Of a stretch of DNA of 64,000 nucleotides, positions 27,509-37,937 are shown piece after piece. The translations under genes were made by a program, and so were the position numbers. The first letter of the stretch is position 1, and every line of letters starts with the position of its first letter. Origin of the DNA: Chryseobacterium soldanellicola (lineage in GTDB: Bacteria; Bacteroidota; Bacteroidia; Flavobacteriales; Weeksellaceae); the NCBI RefSeq assembly GCF_900100115.1, contig NZ_FNKL01000002.1, positions 186,001-250,000 of the forward strand, read 5' to 3'. Below the pieces are notes generated by a model that saw only the letters and a list, made by a program, of their open reading frames with translations, did not search any database and was not told the DNA's origin.

Positions 27509-30220
27509 ATGAAAAAGTATATTCTTTCTCTTGCCGTCGCCTCACTTTTCTACACGAAATCTGAGGCCTGCGCATGGGCAGATCCGGATTATGATTATTT
27601 CAATCTTTTTACGCAAAGTATTATTAAGGATAAATCTTATCTGCCATTTTTACACAGTTATTCAACAAGATTTTACACAGATTATAAGCCCAATCTGATT
27701 CCGGATGAGAATATTGAATCCTGGAAAAAGTTTTTCAACAATCAATTAAGTTATGCAGAAACAGATTTTTTGGTGAATAAAATCAACATTAATGATCTGA
27801 ATGAGTTAAAAAAAGGAAATCCAGCCAATCCATTATTAAAAAAATTAGGAACGGGGTTTTATCAGAAATATGCAGAAGGAATAGATTATCTGATCGAAGC
27901 AAAATATCTTGAGCCGTATATGAGGATCAATTATGTTGAAAGTCCGGACTCTTTTTATTACAGTGGGAACCAAAATGATAAAAATGCTACCAATCTTGAT
28001 TATACAAAAACCATTTCGGCGTTAACCTCTTTATATAATGCTGCCAAAAACCCGGAAATCAAGCAGCGCTACGGCTTTCAGCTGGTTCGTTTTAATCATT
28101 ATACGAGAAATTATGATGCGGCACTTCAGGCTTTTAAAACTTATGTTGAGCCTATAAAACTGAAAGGTGCCCCTTACATTATGGCTCTTGACCAGTTTGC
28201 CGGTGCGCAAAGGGGTTTAGGAATGGGAAGTGATGCCAACTGGAACTTTTTTCAGGTTTTTAAAGACAGCAGAAGCCGTAAAGAATCTGCGTTTGTTTCG
28301 ATGAAACTTTCAGATACTGCTTCTTTCAATAATATTTTGAAAAGAGCCGGAAACAACGAAGAAAAAAATATGGCATATTTCCTTTTGGGCTATGAAGATT
28401 TCACCAATCCGATTCCTTTAATGGAAAAAATGTATGACATTAATCCAGATTCGGAAATTTTAAAAGTAATGGCCGCCAGAAGCATCAATGAATTAGAGAG
28501 AAGCTATCTTCCCATTTATTATTATACTTCTAATGACAGTAATTCAACAACAGCCCAAAAATCTGCTTCAAACACTTCATCAGATCAGCCAAAAGCCGAA
28601 GCTGCGGAAACTCCTAAAAAAGAGCTTTCTTTCTGGCAAAAAATTGTACGGTTTTTCAGAAGACTGTTTGGAATGGATGATAAAAAAACAGAAGACAATA
28701 AAGCGGATCAAAGCGATGATGAATTGCTGGACAATCCCAACAGAATTCCTGTTTACACCAAAAGCAACAGTTATTTTTATGATGAAAAGTCTAAAGACTT
28801 TTTAGATGATCTTGAGAAATTTACAGATAAAACAAAAGAAAAATCTAAGGACGAATACTGGCAAATCGCTGATGCTTATTTGAAATTCCTGAAAAAAGAT
28901 TACAAAGCAAGCTCTGAAATTCTTGAAGATATTAAAACCACAAATCCTGAATATCTGGAAGAAATTAAAAGAATGAAAGTCTTAAATGACATCGTTTCTC
29001 AACCAAAAATCGATGCAGAATACGAAGATCATTTAATAAAAGATTATGCTGAATATTTCATTAAAAAAGAACCGAAAAAAGACAGTACCAATACAGACTA
29101 TGATTATTACGGTCCGGTTCCGTCAACCGCGGATTTCTTAAAAGATGTGTTGGCAAACCGTTATTTCCTGCAAGGCGAAGATGGAAAATCTTTTTTAATG
29201 AATAACAAGCTTTCTGACCTTCAGTACAATCCGAACTCGAGTTTGGTAAAAAGTGTCGAAGAATTTTACAGAAAACCGAATAAAACGCAATTTGAACAAC
29301 AGATTATCGCTAAAAATATGGATGATGTCGGAAATATTGACGCGTTCTTTAATGTAATTTACGGTGACAGGGCAATGAGAATGGCGGATTTTGATAAAGC
29401 TAAATCTTACTATCAAAAATCACAGAGTTTTGTGGGCATTCCAAGGTTAAATTATGAATGGAACGATAATGCTCAAAAAATAACACCGCGTCAATATGGC
29501 GCTACGGAATACAACGGTTTCAGAAATATTTCGAATCTGATTTTCGGGCATAATGTTTGGGAAAGTTTTGGAAGCGCTGATAATGAAAGTATGGAAGCGG
29601 AAGATTATTCACAATTTCCTTTCATTAAAAACAGCATGAATAAGCTTGAATTGGCGGATGCTTTAATTCAGCTGAAAAAAATCGGAAACGGAAATGATGA
29701 TAAAGCCTCACGAGCGAATCAACTTATCGGAAATCTCCTGTACAACACTTCAATTTTAGGATATTACAGGGAAGTATTCGTCATGGATGTTGACAATACC
29801 AATGGCGGAAAATATGACTTCTGGAGCACCGACAGAAAAAACCCGTACCAATATTATTATAAAAACTTCATGGATACGTCTTATATTGAGCCTGATAATT
29901 TTGATTTAGCGATTAATTATTACCAGAAAGCGCTTCAGCTTTCAAACAATAAGGATCAGAAGGCGAGAGTTCTTTTCCAGATGGCAAGCGCGGAACAGGG
30001 AAAATATTATCAATATGAGGCCAAAAATCCTGCAAAAATTAATTACTCCGATCCTAAATATTCTGAAAAAAGTGATGCTCATCAGAAGCAATTGGATGAT
30101 ATTAAAAATCAAAAATACAGAACTTATTTTGCCATGTTGAAATCACAATACGCGGATGCTGAAATTACGAAAAATCTTATGGGAAGCTGCTCTTATTTTG
30201 GTTACTTCATGAAAAGGTAA
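27509..30220 (+). CDS. large exported protein with TPR-like helical repeats
   Basis: A 903-residue protein with a signal peptide ending near EACAWADPDYDYF. The mature part is mostly helical, with TPR-like pairs (for example DFDKAKSYYQKSQSF around 635-650 and FDLAINYYQKALQLS around 805-820). It contains a low-complexity Ser/Ala/Glu/Asp linker (about 340-405) interrupted by a basic amphipathic stretch, FWQKIVRFFRRLFGM. No enzymatic motif is seen. It is the third gene of the unit starting at 26079 and is followed by a bidirectional terminator. A role in envelope or surface assembly is guesswork. Confidence 0.75.
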   Translation: MKKYILSLAVASLFYTKSEACAWADPDYDYFNLFTQSIIKDKSYLPFLHSYSTRFYTDYKPNLIPDENIESWKKFFNNQLSYAETDFLVNKININDLNELKKGNPANPLLKKLGTGFYQKYAEGIDYLIEAKYLEPYMRINYVESPDSFYYSGNQNDKNATNLDYTKTISALTSLYNAAKNPEIKQRYGFQLVRFNHYTRNYDAALQAFKTYVEPIKLKGAPYIMALDQFAGAQRGLGMGSDANWNFFQVFKDSRSRKESAFVSMKLSDTASFNNILKRAGNNEEKNMAYFLLGYEDFTNPIPLMEKMYDINPDSEILKVMAARSINELERSYLPIYYYTSNDSNSTTAQKSASNTSSDQPKAEAAETPKKELSFWQKIVRFFRRLFGMDDKKTEDNKADQSDDELLDNPNRIPVYTKSNSYFYDEKSKDFLDDLEKFTDKTKEKSKDEYWQIADAYLKFLKKDYKASSEILEDIKTTNPEYLEEIKRMKVLNDIVSQPKIDAEYEDHLIKDYAEYFIKKEPKKDSTNTDYDYYGPVPSTADFLKDVLANRYFLQGEDGKSFLMNNKLSDLQYNPNSSLVKSVEEFYRKPNKTQFEQQIIAKNMDDVGNIDAFFNVIYGDRAMRMADFDKAKSYYQKSQSFVGIPRLNYEWNDNAQKITPRQYGATEYNGFRNISNLIFGHNVWESFGSADNESMEAEDYSQFPFIKNSMNKLELADALIQLKKIGNGNDDKASRANQLIGNLLYNTSILGYYREVFVMDVDNTNGGKYDFWSTDRKNPYQYYYKNFMDTSYIEPDNFDLAINYYQKALQLSNNKDQKARVLFQMASAEQGKYYQYEAKNPAKINYSDPKYSEKSDAHQKQLDDIKNQKYRTYFAMLKSQYADAEITKNLMGSCSYFGYFMKR

Positions 30221-30235
30221 TTAATATTTCCACAT

Positions 30236-30265
30236 AAAAAAACCTCTGATTGCTCAGAGGTTTTT
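30236..30265. terminator. bidirectional intrinsic terminator
   Basis: Stem AAACCTCTGA / TCAGAGGTTT (extended by A/T pairs) with a 4-nt TTGC loop, between the convergent 903-residue gene and the metalloprotease gene. Confidence 0.85.
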
Positions 30266-30282
30266 GTTTTATTTTGTTTGAA

Positions 30283-32499
30283 TTACTTCTTAACAAATTT
30301 AGTTTTGATGTCTGTTCCTTTTTCATTAATGTTGATAAAGTAAACTCCTTTCACCAGATTTCTGACAACAATTTTACCGTCTCCTAAAGTTCCTTTTGAA
30401 ATTAATTGCCCTACAGCATTATAAATTTCGTAAGGAGATTTTGAAGAAGCATTTGAAACATTTAAAATATCATCTACCGGATTCGGATAAACCTGAATGG
30501 TTCTCACGCCATCAACCTCTGAAGTTGCCAACGCTGAAACTGTAGCCTGTTTAACAGCATAAAACACATTCCCGATTGCAGAAACTCTTATGTGGCCGTT
30601 TTTACCCGCTAAAGCAGCAGGGATAAACACACTTGCAGAACCTGTATTCGGAACAGAGGCTGCCAAAACCGTCCATGTTGTTCCTCCATCAAAAGTATAA
30701 TCGATTTTCACATTGGCCACATTATATGGTGCGGCGGTAGTTCCTGAAACCGTCCATGCAACTGTAGAATTTGTATTTGGAGACAAAGAGGTTGTATTTA
30801 CGGTAAAAGCTGCAGCAGACCCTACAACAATCGTTTGTGTAGCATAAGCCGTTTGAGCCTGGCCTGCAGGTTTGTTATCTCTTACTGTAACCCGGAAATG
30901 AGTTGTTCTTTCCACATTAGAAGCTGATTCAAAATCTAAAGTATTTGCAACAGCTCCACCAAGAACAGTAGCTAATTTAGGGAAATATCTTGTAGGAGTT
31001 GATACCGCAGGCCATGATCTGAAAATAGCACCTGAAGTCTCGTTCCCGATATTTGTATTATCAATTCCGTCGTCTAAAATACAGGCATCCATTTGTTCCC
31101 AATTGTAGGTTAATGCATCTCCATCAGGATCTGTAGCAGAAGCTGTCAATACAAATGCCGTCGATCTTGGAATGGTATAAGTTGTTGGCATTGCTGCAAC
31201 AACCGGCGTGTTATTCGCGATCGGTGTTTCTACATCTACCGTTACCGCCGCAAGATTTGCCTGAACCTGATCGATACTTACACTGTGAAAATAAGGATCT
31301 GAATGATCCTGTAAATCCGTAGCCGGGCCTGTAATTCCTGCATATCCCATAATCGTAGAACCTGATCCAGGCTCAACTTCAGTCCCCATGAAATCTTCAA
31401 AGAAACTATAGGTATGAGAATCTCCTAATTGATGCCCAATTTCGTGAGCCACATAATCAATATCAAAAGTATCACTCATCGGGATACCATCAGCAGGAGA
31501 AGTTATACCACTTCCTTTGTAATTATTAGGGGCTGTATATGAGTAACCACAACCTCCATTAGCCGCTGAGTATGTTGTTGTAGAAACATCATTACTGCCG
31601 ATACAGCCAATACAACCTGCGTTACCACCGCCACCTGTTCTTCCAAACAAATGTCCTATATCAAAACTTGCATCCGTAACTCCGTATGCACCGTTATGTA
31701 AAGTATTCATTAATTCGTAATTCCATTTACACATTTGACTTGCATTACTGTAAGGATCAGAAGCAGCAGTTGTAAAAATAAGGTTGGGAGCGCTCACCAT
31801 ATTAAGGTGAAGGTTGAATTCCTGCTCAAAAACGCCGTTTACTCTTGTTAAAGTTGCATTGATTTGAGCTAAAGCATTAGCTGTTCCTCCAAAATAAGTA
31901 GTGTATTCACCAGTCACAGACATTGCCAATCTAAGGGTATGGTATTTTTTATCACTGGATTTTGCAGCAGCTCCCGAAGCCATCATCTGCTGCATTTTGG
32001 CAACAGATTCTTTGCTTTCTTTTGTGCTACAAGTAAATGCGTGGCCATTCTTACTACTTTTCCCGTGGATTGAATAGGCTGATTTATCCTGAGTTGCAGG
32101 TTCAATAAATTCATATTTCCCATTATTGATAATCATAGACTGAAAATCGTTGGGTGCGACACTGAATCTGATATATTTGGCAGGATCGTCGACACCTGTT
32201 CCGACATATGATCCCAATTGATACTGACCTGCTAATGCTTCGTCTACAACAGGTAAGCTATTCACCGTAAATTTTTCAATCTTACCGTTTAATGTTGGAA
32301 TATTAACTGTAATACCGCTGCCTTCACCATATTTTGGAGCTGCCAGTAGCTGGGTTCTTATTTTATCAATATCAAGCTTGTAATATACTGAGTTATCGCT
32401 CTTTTTTACCACTTCTTTTGGTGGCATTACTTTACTCCACTGTGCGCTTGCCATAATAGCAGCTGTCACTGTTAATAAAGAAAATAATTTTCTTTTCAT
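30283..32499 (-). CDS. reprolysin-like zinc metalloprotease with T9SS sorting domain
   Basis: A 738-residue secreted protease. Order: signal peptide (1-19), propeptide (about 20-185, with an FTCSTK Cys that might act as a zinc switch), M12B-like catalytic domain with HEIGHQLGDSH (His352, Glu353, His356, His362) and the Met-turn STIMGYAG, then beta-sandwich domains, then a type A T9SS C-terminal domain (start IQVYPNPVDDILNVS, end KFVKK). It should cross the outer membrane by the type IX system. Downstream lies a terminator; upstream is AT-rich intergenic sequence. The natural substrate is unknown. Confidence 0.93.
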   Translation of the reverse strand: MKRKLFSLLTVTAAIMASAQWSKVMPPKEVVKKSDNSVYYKLDIDKIRTQLLAAPKYGEGSGITVNIPTLNGKIEKFTVNSLPVVDEALAGQYQLGSYVGTGVDDPAKYIRFSVAPNDFQSMIINNGKYEFIEPATQDKSAYSIHGKSSKNGHAFTCSTKESKESVAKMQQMMASGAAAKSSDKKYHTLRLAMSVTGEYTTYFGGTANALAQINATLTRVNGVFEQEFNLHLNMVSAPNLIFTTAASDPYSNASQMCKWNYELMNTLHNGAYGVTDASFDIGHLFGRTGGGGNAGCIGCIGSNDVSTTTYSAANGGCGYSYTAPNNYKGSGITSPADGIPMSDTFDIDYVAHEIGHQLGDSHTYSFFEDFMGTEVEPGSGSTIMGYAGITGPATDLQDHSDPYFHSVSIDQVQANLAAVTVDVETPIANNTPVVAAMPTTYTIPRSTAFVLTASATDPDGDALTYNWEQMDACILDDGIDNTNIGNETSGAIFRSWPAVSTPTRYFPKLATVLGGAVANTLDFESASNVERTTHFRVTVRDNKPAGQAQTAYATQTIVVGSAAAFTVNTTSLSPNTNSTVAWTVSGTTAAPYNVANVKIDYTFDGGTTWTVLAASVPNTGSASVFIPAALAGKNGHIRVSAIGNVFYAVKQATVSALATSEVDGVRTIQVYPNPVDDILNVSNASSKSPYEIYNAVGQLISKGTLGDGKIVVRNLVKGVYFININEKGTDIKTKFVKK

Positions 32500-32645
32500 A
32501 TACTTATTATTTAAAAATAGGAATGTAAAATTAGTATTTTATATAATATCACAATGAAAAGAAATGATTAATTTAAATTTTAATTTAAAAATTAAAATTT
32601 TTTACTAAATATCTGTGTTTTAATTTAATAATTAATCTATAAAAT

Positions 32646-33131
32646 CTATTTCTGTTGCTTCTGCAGCCATTCTTCATGCTTTTTTCTGAAGAGGTCATTT
32701 TTATAATCTTGATTTCTTTTGGCCGCATCTATGGAATGTGAGGTGTGAATATCAGCATCTTCTTCTGCAAAATCTGATAATTTCTCATAATAACAATGAA
32801 GCTCGTCAAGCTCTTTTTCGGTGAGATCTTCAATATCTACAATTCTGTTGCTTGCTTTTTCGTTGGCGGCTATCAATTCATTTAATTTAATCTGAATTGC
32901 TTTTGAATCTTTATTTTGAGCCTTTTGAATAAGAAATACCATTAAAAAAGTAATAATGGTCGTACCTGTATTAATAACAAGCTGCCAGGTTTCGGAATAT
33001 TTAAAAATGGGTCCGCAAACCGCCCAAATAATCACGATGAGAGTGGCACCGATAAATGCATACGGGCTTCCGGTAAATTTTGTTGCCCAATCTGAAAATT
33101 TTTCAAAAACACTTTGATTATTTTTTGACAT
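32646..33131 (-). CDS. low-affinity iron permease family protein
   Basis: A 161-residue protein of PF04120 type. Two membrane segments (about 23-42 and 50-68: PYAFIGATLIVIIWAVCGP and WQLVINTGTTIITFLMVFLI) are followed by the conserved cytoplasmic part QNKDSKAIQIKLNELIAA and a charged helical C-terminus. Despite the family name, transport by such short bacterial members is unproven. It is a single gene with about 150 bp on either side. Confidence 0.85.
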   Translation of the reverse strand: MSKNNQSVFEKFSDWATKFTGSPYAFIGATLIVIIWAVCGPIFKYSETWQLVINTGTTIITFLMVFLIQKAQNKDSKAIQIKLNELIAANEKASNRIVDIEDLTEKELDELHCYYEKLSDFAEEDADIHTSHSIDAAKRNQDYKNDLFRKKHEEWLQKQQK

Positions 33132-33235
33132 AGTTTTTAATTTATGTAAGATTCATCAAAAACTCCGCCGAAATGGTCATAGCTTAAGATTAAATTAGTT
33201 TCCCTAACAAACATTTGACTCCATCTATTAAGAAA

Positions 33236-33257
33236 CCCCAACTTTTCCAAGTTGGGG
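33236..33257 (-). terminator. hairpin after the carbonic anhydrase gene
   Basis: Perfect 9-bp stem CCCCAACTT / AAGTTGGGG with a 4-nt loop, 25 bp downstream of the carbonic anhydrase stop. The following T-run on the minus strand (TTTCTT) is short. Confidence 0.6.
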
Positions 33258-33282
33258 CTAAAAAAAATTAAATCTTAAATGT

Positions 33283-34128
33283 TTAATATCCTACATTCAT
33301 ATAAACTTTGCGGCCATTCAACGGTTGAATTGCTCTGAAGTTTGGTGCTGAATATATTGCTTTGTAAGAATCAAATTGTGAAGTTGACAGCTGTTGTTTA
33401 TTTTTAAATACAAACCATGTCACCGGTCCTCCATTTGTAATTGACGAGCTTGCCCCGAAATTTGGAGTGGTTAATGAACCGTTGTATGTAAAATATTCTC
33501 TTGTATTGCCCGGAAGCAAACTGGAAAGATCAAAAGTTGTATTGGGTGAATTTATAGTATTACTCGTAGTTGGAGATTGAGAGAATAAATTCTGAAGAGA
33601 AGAATTCCCATTTCCAAGGTCAACCAGTACGCCAAGTACAGCATAAGAATTGTCTGCAGCTACATTCACAAAATGGATTTCCATTGTACTGTATTTGCCG
33701 TCCATCGTATGTTCGCTGCTATAGTGGAAGTGAAAATTGACAAGATTGTATTTTTTTCCTCCCACCGTAATATAATTGTTAACATTATCCGTTCCGCTCA
33801 CATTTACTCTTAAATTCTCTCCTGCATTATTGGCCACGGAACTTAATGTCACTGTACCATAATGAATGGCAGGGTCTGCACTGTGAAAACCTATCGTTTT
33901 GGAAGGCTCAATATTGATCGGGGTCTGAGATTCTGCAACTGAAGCGGGAAAGTTAGAGGTAACAATCGGTGTGCTGATGATATCCGACGGATAAGAAGAT
34001 AACTCGTGGGGTTCACTATAATCGCTTTGACATGAAGCCAGGAAAAGCAATTGACACAAGCATAATAAAATGCCAAATTTTTTGATACCGGATTTAGAAA
34101 CCGGTACGATTTTTTTTTCTTTTTTCAT
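33283..34128 (-). CDS. alpha-type carbonic anhydrase, lipoprotein
   Basis: A 281-residue protein with a basic N-terminus and lipobox (LLFLASC, Cys33). The catalytic domain shows QTPINIE (family QSPINI), the zinc ligands His133 and His135 in NFHFHYSSEH and His152 in MEIHFVN, and LTTP with the conserved Thr pair. The segment after LTTP differs from the usual PPC(T/S)E by an insertion (NFGASSSITNGGPVTWFVF), and the family disulfide is absent. It hydrates CO2 at the cell surface or in the periplasm if active. A -7 box (TATATTTG, minus strand, 34177..34184) with a CAA 22 bp away may be its promoter. Confidence 0.88.
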   Translation of the reverse strand: MKKEKKIVPVSKSGIKKFGILLCLCQLLFLASCQSDYSEPHELSSYPSDIISTPIVTSNFPASVAESQTPINIEPSKTIGFHSADPAIHYGTVTLSSVANNAGENLRVNVSGTDNVNNYITVGGKKYNLVNFHFHYSSEHTMDGKYSTMEIHFVNVAADNSYAVLGVLVDLGNGNSSLQNLFSQSPTTSNTINSPNTTFDLSSLLPGNTREYFTYNGSLTTPNFGASSSITNGGPVTWFVFKNKQQLSTSQFDSYKAIYSAPNFRAIQPLNGRKVYMNVGY

Positions 34129-34346
34129 TTGTAAATTTTTAAAATATATGGGTTTTAATTACGGCTAAACCCGCATCAAATATAGGATTACTTCAACGAT
34201 CAAATACAAGAAAGGCTTCATTTTTAATTGTATTTTAATTAACTATAACTTTCTATAAAAGAGATAAAAATTTCAACAAAATCTCACCCATCGGTTAAAA
34301 ATATACCTATCAATAAGCTTTAACTTTAAAACTATTTAACACAAAA

Positions 34347-34376
34347 AAATCCGCTCCTAAAAAAAGGAACGGATTT
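34347..34376 (-). terminator. terminator of the str operon (after rpsJ)
   Basis: Stem AAATCCG...CGGATTT extended by inner GG/CC pairs with one mismatch and an A-rich loop. On the minus strand it is followed by seven T. It ends the rpsL-rpsG-fusA-rpsJ transcript. Confidence 0.8.
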
Positions 34377-34405
34377 GATATAATCATTGCAAAATATGCA
34401 AGTTA

Positions 34406-34711
34406 TCACACTTTAATTTCAACGTCTACACCGCTTGGCAACTCTAATTTCATTAGAGCATCCACAGTTTTAGAAGAAGAAGAATAGATATCCATCAATC
34501 TCTTGTGAGCAGAAAGTTGGAACTGTTCTCTAGCTTTTTTGTTAACGTGTGGAGATCTCAACACAGTGAAGATTCTCTTATTTGTTGGCAATGGGATTGG
34601 TCCGTTTACAACAGCACCAGTAGCCTTTACCGTTTTTACGATTTTCTCAGCAGACTTGTCTACCAAGTTATAATCGTAAGATTTTAGTTTTATTCTGATT
34701 CTTTGTGACAT
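34406..34711 (-). CDS. rpsJ: 30S ribosomal protein S10
   Basis: A 101-residue protein with [20 protein letters not shown] and [20 protein letters not shown]. Besides its ribosomal role S10 (NusE) joins antitermination complexes. It follows fusA by 17 bp and is the last gene of this unit, ending at a terminator rather than continuing into rplC. Confidence 0.98.
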   Translation of the reverse strand: MSQRIRIKLKSYDYNLVDKSAEKIVKTVKATGAVVNGPIPLPTNKRIFTVLRSPHVNKKAREQFQLSAHKRLMDIYSSSSKTVDALMKLELPSGVDVEIKV

Positions 34712-34728
34712 TTTTCTAATTTAAAAAA

Positions 34729-36846
34729 TTAACCTTTTGCTTTAGCAATGATTTCTTCAGCAACGTTTTGTGGAGTAGCCTGGTACTTCTCTAATTCCAT
34801 AGAAGAGGTAGCTCTTCCTGATGAAAGTGTTCTTAGAGTTGTTACATATCCAAACATTTCAGAAAGTGGAACTGAACCTTTGATTACAACGGCACCGTTC
34901 TTTTCTTCCTGACCACTGATTGTACCTCTTCTCTTGTTAAGGTCACCAATGATGTTACCCATATATTCCTCCGGAGTTACAACTTCCAATTTCATAATAG
35001 GCTCCATGATTACTGGCTTAGCAGCACGTCCCGCTTCTTTAAATCCTAATTTAGCAGCCATTTCAAAAGAAAGAGCATCAGAATCCACTGCGTGGAAAGA
35101 TCCGTCTTTAAGAACAACTTTAATACCTTCAACTTCGAAACCAGCCAAAGGACCGTTCTTCATTGCAGCTTTAAAGCCTTTTTCAATAGCAGGAACAAAT
35201 TCTCTAGGAACGTTACCACCTTTGATCTCATTGATGAATTCTAAACCAACTTTACCTTCGTCAGCAGGTCCTAGTTCAAATACAATGTCAGCAAATTTAC
35301 CTTTACCACCAGATTGTTTTTTGTAAACTTCTCTGTGCTGAGCAACTTTTGTAAGATTTTCTTTGTACTCTACCTGAGGTTGTCCTTGGTTTACTTCAAC
35401 TTTGAATTCTCTCTTCATACGGTCAACAATGATATCCAGGTGAAGCTCACCCATACCAGAGATAATCGTTTGTCCAGAAGCTTCGTCAGTTCTTACCGTA
35501 AACGTTGGATCTTCTTCAGCCAATTTAGCTAATGCGTTACCCATTTTATCCTGGTCAGCTTTAGTTTTAGGCTCAACAGCAATACCAATTACCGGATCAG
35601 GGAAAACCATCGATTCAAGAACGATTGGGTTTTTCTCATCACACATTGTATCACCGGTTTTGATAGATTTGAAACCTACAGCTGCACCAATATCTCCTGC
35701 TTCAATATATTCTACAGGATTTTGCTTGTTAGCGTGCATCTGATAGATTCTTGAGATTCTTTCTTTATCACCTGAACGGGTGTTTAAGATATAAGAACCT
35801 GCATCTAATCTTCCAGAGTATGCTCTGAAGAATGCTAATCTTCCCACGAACGGGTCAGTAGCAATCTTAAATGCTAAAGCCGAGAACGGCTCATTTACGT
35901 CTGGTTTTCTTGTAATTTCAGCGTCAGTTCTAGGGTCAGTACCTTTGATATCATCTTTATCCAATGGAGAAGGCAAGTATTTACATACTGCATCCAACAT
36001 AAACTGTACTCCTTTATTTTTGAATGAAGAACCACAAGTCATTGGGATAATAGATAAATCGATAGTAGCTTTTCTTAGCGCTTCGTTGATTTCGTCTTCA
36101 GAGATTGAATCCGGATCTTCGAAGAATTTCTCCATCAAAGTCTCATCGTAGTCAGCCACAGCTTCTACTAATTTCTCTCTATATTCAAGAACTTCAGCCT
36201 TCATGTCTTCAGGAATTGGCACTACTTCGAAAGTAGCTCCTTGTCCTGCTTCATCCCAGATGATCGCTCTGTTTTTAATTAAGTCAACAACACCTTTGAA
36301 ATCTTCTTCAGCACCGATTGGTAAAACGATTGGAACTGCGTTTGATCCTAACATTGTCTTAACCTGGTTTACCACGTTAAGGAAGTCAGCACCCTGTCTG
36401 TCCATTTTGTTTACAAATCCCATTCTAGCAACTTTGTAGTTGTCAGCAAGTCTCCAGTTTGTTTCAGACTGAGGCTCTACTCCATCTACTGCAGAGAATA
36501 AGAATACCAATCCATCCAATACTCTCAAAGATCTGTTTACTTCTACTGTGAAGTCAACGTGTCCCGGTGTATCGATGATGTTGAAGTGGTAAGGTTTAGT
36601 TTCAGGTAAAGCTTTTCCTTGATCCGTTGGAAAGTTCCAAGAACAAGTAGTCGCTGCAGAAGTAATAGTAATACCTCTTTCAGCTTCCTGCTCCATCCAG
36701 TCCATTGTAGAAGCACCATCGTGAACTTCTCCAATTTTGTGGTTTACACCTGTATAGAATAAAATCCTTTCTGTAGTGGTAGTTTTTCCCGCATCAATGT
36801 GGGCAGCAATACCAATGTTTCTTGTAAATTTTAGATCTCTACTCAT
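34729..36846 (-). CDS. fusA: translation elongation factor G
   Basis: A 705-residue translocation GTPase. G1 is [15 protein letters not shown], the switch II motif is [10 protein letters not shown]4 is [10 protein letters not shown]. Domain II, the [16 protein letters not shown] region of domain III, the S5-like domain IV and the C-terminal domain V ([15 protein letters not shown]) are all present. It is the canonical fusA of the str operon, between rpsG and rpsJ. Confidence 0.98.
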   Translation of the reverse strand: MSRDLKFTRNIGIAAHIDAGKTTTTERILFYTGVNHKIGEVHDGASTMDWMEQEAERGITITSAATTCSWNFPTDQGKALPETKPYHFNIIDTPGHVDFTVEVNRSLRVLDGLVFLFSAVDGVEPQSETNWRLADNYKVARMGFVNKMDRQGADFLNVVNQVKTMLGSNAVPIVLPIGAEEDFKGVVDLIKNRAIIWDEAGQGATFEVVPIPEDMKAEVLEYREKLVEAVADYDETLMEKFFEDPDSISEDEINEALRKATIDLSIIPMTCGSSFKNKGVQFMLDAVCKYLPSPLDKDDIKGTDPRTDAEITRKPDVNEPFSALAFKIATDPFVGRLAFFRAYSGRLDAGSYILNTRSGDKERISRIYQMHANKQNPVEYIEAGDIGAAVGFKSIKTGDTMCDEKNPIVLESMVFPDPVIGIAVEPKTKADQDKMGNALAKLAEEDPTFTVRTDEASGQTIISGMGELHLDIIVDRMKREFKVEVNQGQPQVEYKENLTKVAQHREVYKKQSGGKGKFADIVFELGPADEGKVGLEFINEIKGGNVPREFVPAIEKGFKAAMKNGPLAGFEVEGIKVVLKDGSFHAVDSDALSFEMAAKLGFKEAGRAAKPVIMEPIMKLEVVTPEEYMGNIIGDLNKRRGTISGQEEKNGAVVIKGSVPLSEMFGYVTTLRTLSSGRATSSMELEKYQATPQNVAEEIIAKAKG

Positions 36847-36852
36847 TTCAGA

Positions 36853-37329
36853 TTAGAATTTAAAGTGTGAGAAAGCTTTGTTAGCTTCCGCCATTTTGTG
36901 AGTATCAGATTTCTTTTTGTAAGCAGCACCTTCTTCTCTTGAAGCAGCTACCACTTCATTAGCTAATTTCAAAGCCATAGATTTATCATTTCTAGCTTTT
37001 GAATATTTGATTAACCATTTCATTGCCATAGAAATTTTTCTGTCAGCTCTGATTGGCATAGGAATCTGGAAGTTAGCTCCACCTACTCTTCTAGAACGTA
37101 CTTCTACGTGAGGCATAACGTTAGTTAATGCATCTTTCCAGATTTCAAGGGCTGTTTTCTCAGTTTCTCCTTTTTTAGTTTCTACGATCTCTAAAGCATC
37201 ATAGAAAATTTTGAATGCGATTGACTTTTTACCGTCAAGCATTAGGTTGTTTACGAATCTCGTTACCAATTGATCATTAAACTTCGGATCTGGTAACAAC
37301 GGTCTTTTTTTCGCTTTTGTCTTTCTCAT
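36853..37329 (-). CDS. rpsG: 30S ribosomal protein S7
   Basis: A 158-residue head-nucleating protein with the start [17 protein letters not shown], the S7 core [19 protein letters not shown] and the tail [15 protein letters not shown]. In enteric bacteria it represses the str operon. 23 bp after rpsL, 6 bp before fusA. Confidence 0.98.
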   Translation of the reverse strand: MRKTKAKKRPLLPDPKFNDQLVTRFVNNLMLDGKKSIAFKIFYDALEIVETKKGETEKTALEIWKDALTNVMPHVEVRSRRVGGANFQIPMPIRADRKISMAMKWLIKYSKARNDKSMALKLANEVVAASREEGAAYKKKSDTHKMAEANKAFSHFKF

Positions 37330-37352
37330 TGCTTCTGTACCTTATTTAATGA

Positions 37353-37766
37353 TTATTTTTTCTTTCCTTTTGCTGGTGCAGCTGGTGCCTGACCTGGTTT
37401 AGGTCTCTTAGCCCCATACTTCGATCTTCTCTGTGTTCTTCCATTTACACCTGCAGTGTCTAAAGCACCTCTTACGATGTGGTAACGTACTCCCGGTAGG
37501 TCTTTCACCCTTCCGCCTCTTACCAATACTATCGAGTGCTCTTGAAGATTATGTCCTTCGCCCGGGATGTAGGCGTTAACTTCTTTACCGTTAGAAAGTC
37601 TTACCCTTGCAACTTTTCTAAGTGCAGAGTTAGGTTTCTTCGGTGTAGTAGTATATACTCTCGTACATACACCACGTCTTTGTGGACAAGAATCAAGGGC
37701 AGCCGATTTGCTCTTCTTGGCAAGCGTGGCTCTTCCTTTTCTTACTAATTGTTGAATAGTAGGCAT
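37353..37766 (-). CDS. rpsL: 30S ribosomal protein S12
   Basis: A 137-residue decoding-centre protein with the invariant [15 protein letters not shown] and [17 protein letters not shown]. The lysines at the positions altered in streptomycin-resistant mutants (Lys44 and Lys88 here) are the wild-type residues. The C-terminus carries a short Ala/Pro/Lys-rich extension. First gene of the str operon. Confidence 0.98.
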   Translation of the reverse strand: MPTIQQLVRKGRATLAKKSKSAALDSCPQRRGVCTRVYTTTPKKPNSALRKVARVRLSNGKEVNAYIPGEGHNLQEHSIVLVRGGRVKDLPGVRYHIVRGALDTAGVNGRTQRRSKYGAKRPKPGQAPAAPAKGKKK

Positions 37767-37790
37767 TTAATTGCTTTTTATTTTAGGGTG

Positions 37791-37820
37791 CAAAAATAGT
37801 AATAATTTTTTAATCTACAA
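37791..37820 (-). promoter_or_regulatory. promoter of the str operon
   Basis: On the minus strand TTG (37820..37818), 19 bp, then TATTTTTG (37798..37791), a perfect consensus. It lies 24 bp upstream of the rpsL ATG. Confidence 0.8.
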
Positions 37821-37937
37821 GCAGTTATAAAGAAATAATCTTTTTAATTAAAATTTAATTAATACTATCATCATGCATTTTCTATGAAAGAATACCGATA
37901 AAAGAAAGGTTGATTTAATTACTTTTTAATAATCTAA

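Noticed and set aside
25836..34405. Genomic island with integrase, inserted between rpsJ and rplC
   Set aside because: No integrase, transposase, tRNA or flanking direct repeats can be seen. Base composition is not strikingly different, so a plain mobile island is not supported; only the displaced order is.
34729..36846. Several plus-strand frames of 60-130 codons opposite fusA
   Set aside because: They are antisense shadows that follow the codon pattern of fusA and lack start signals or protein-like patterns.
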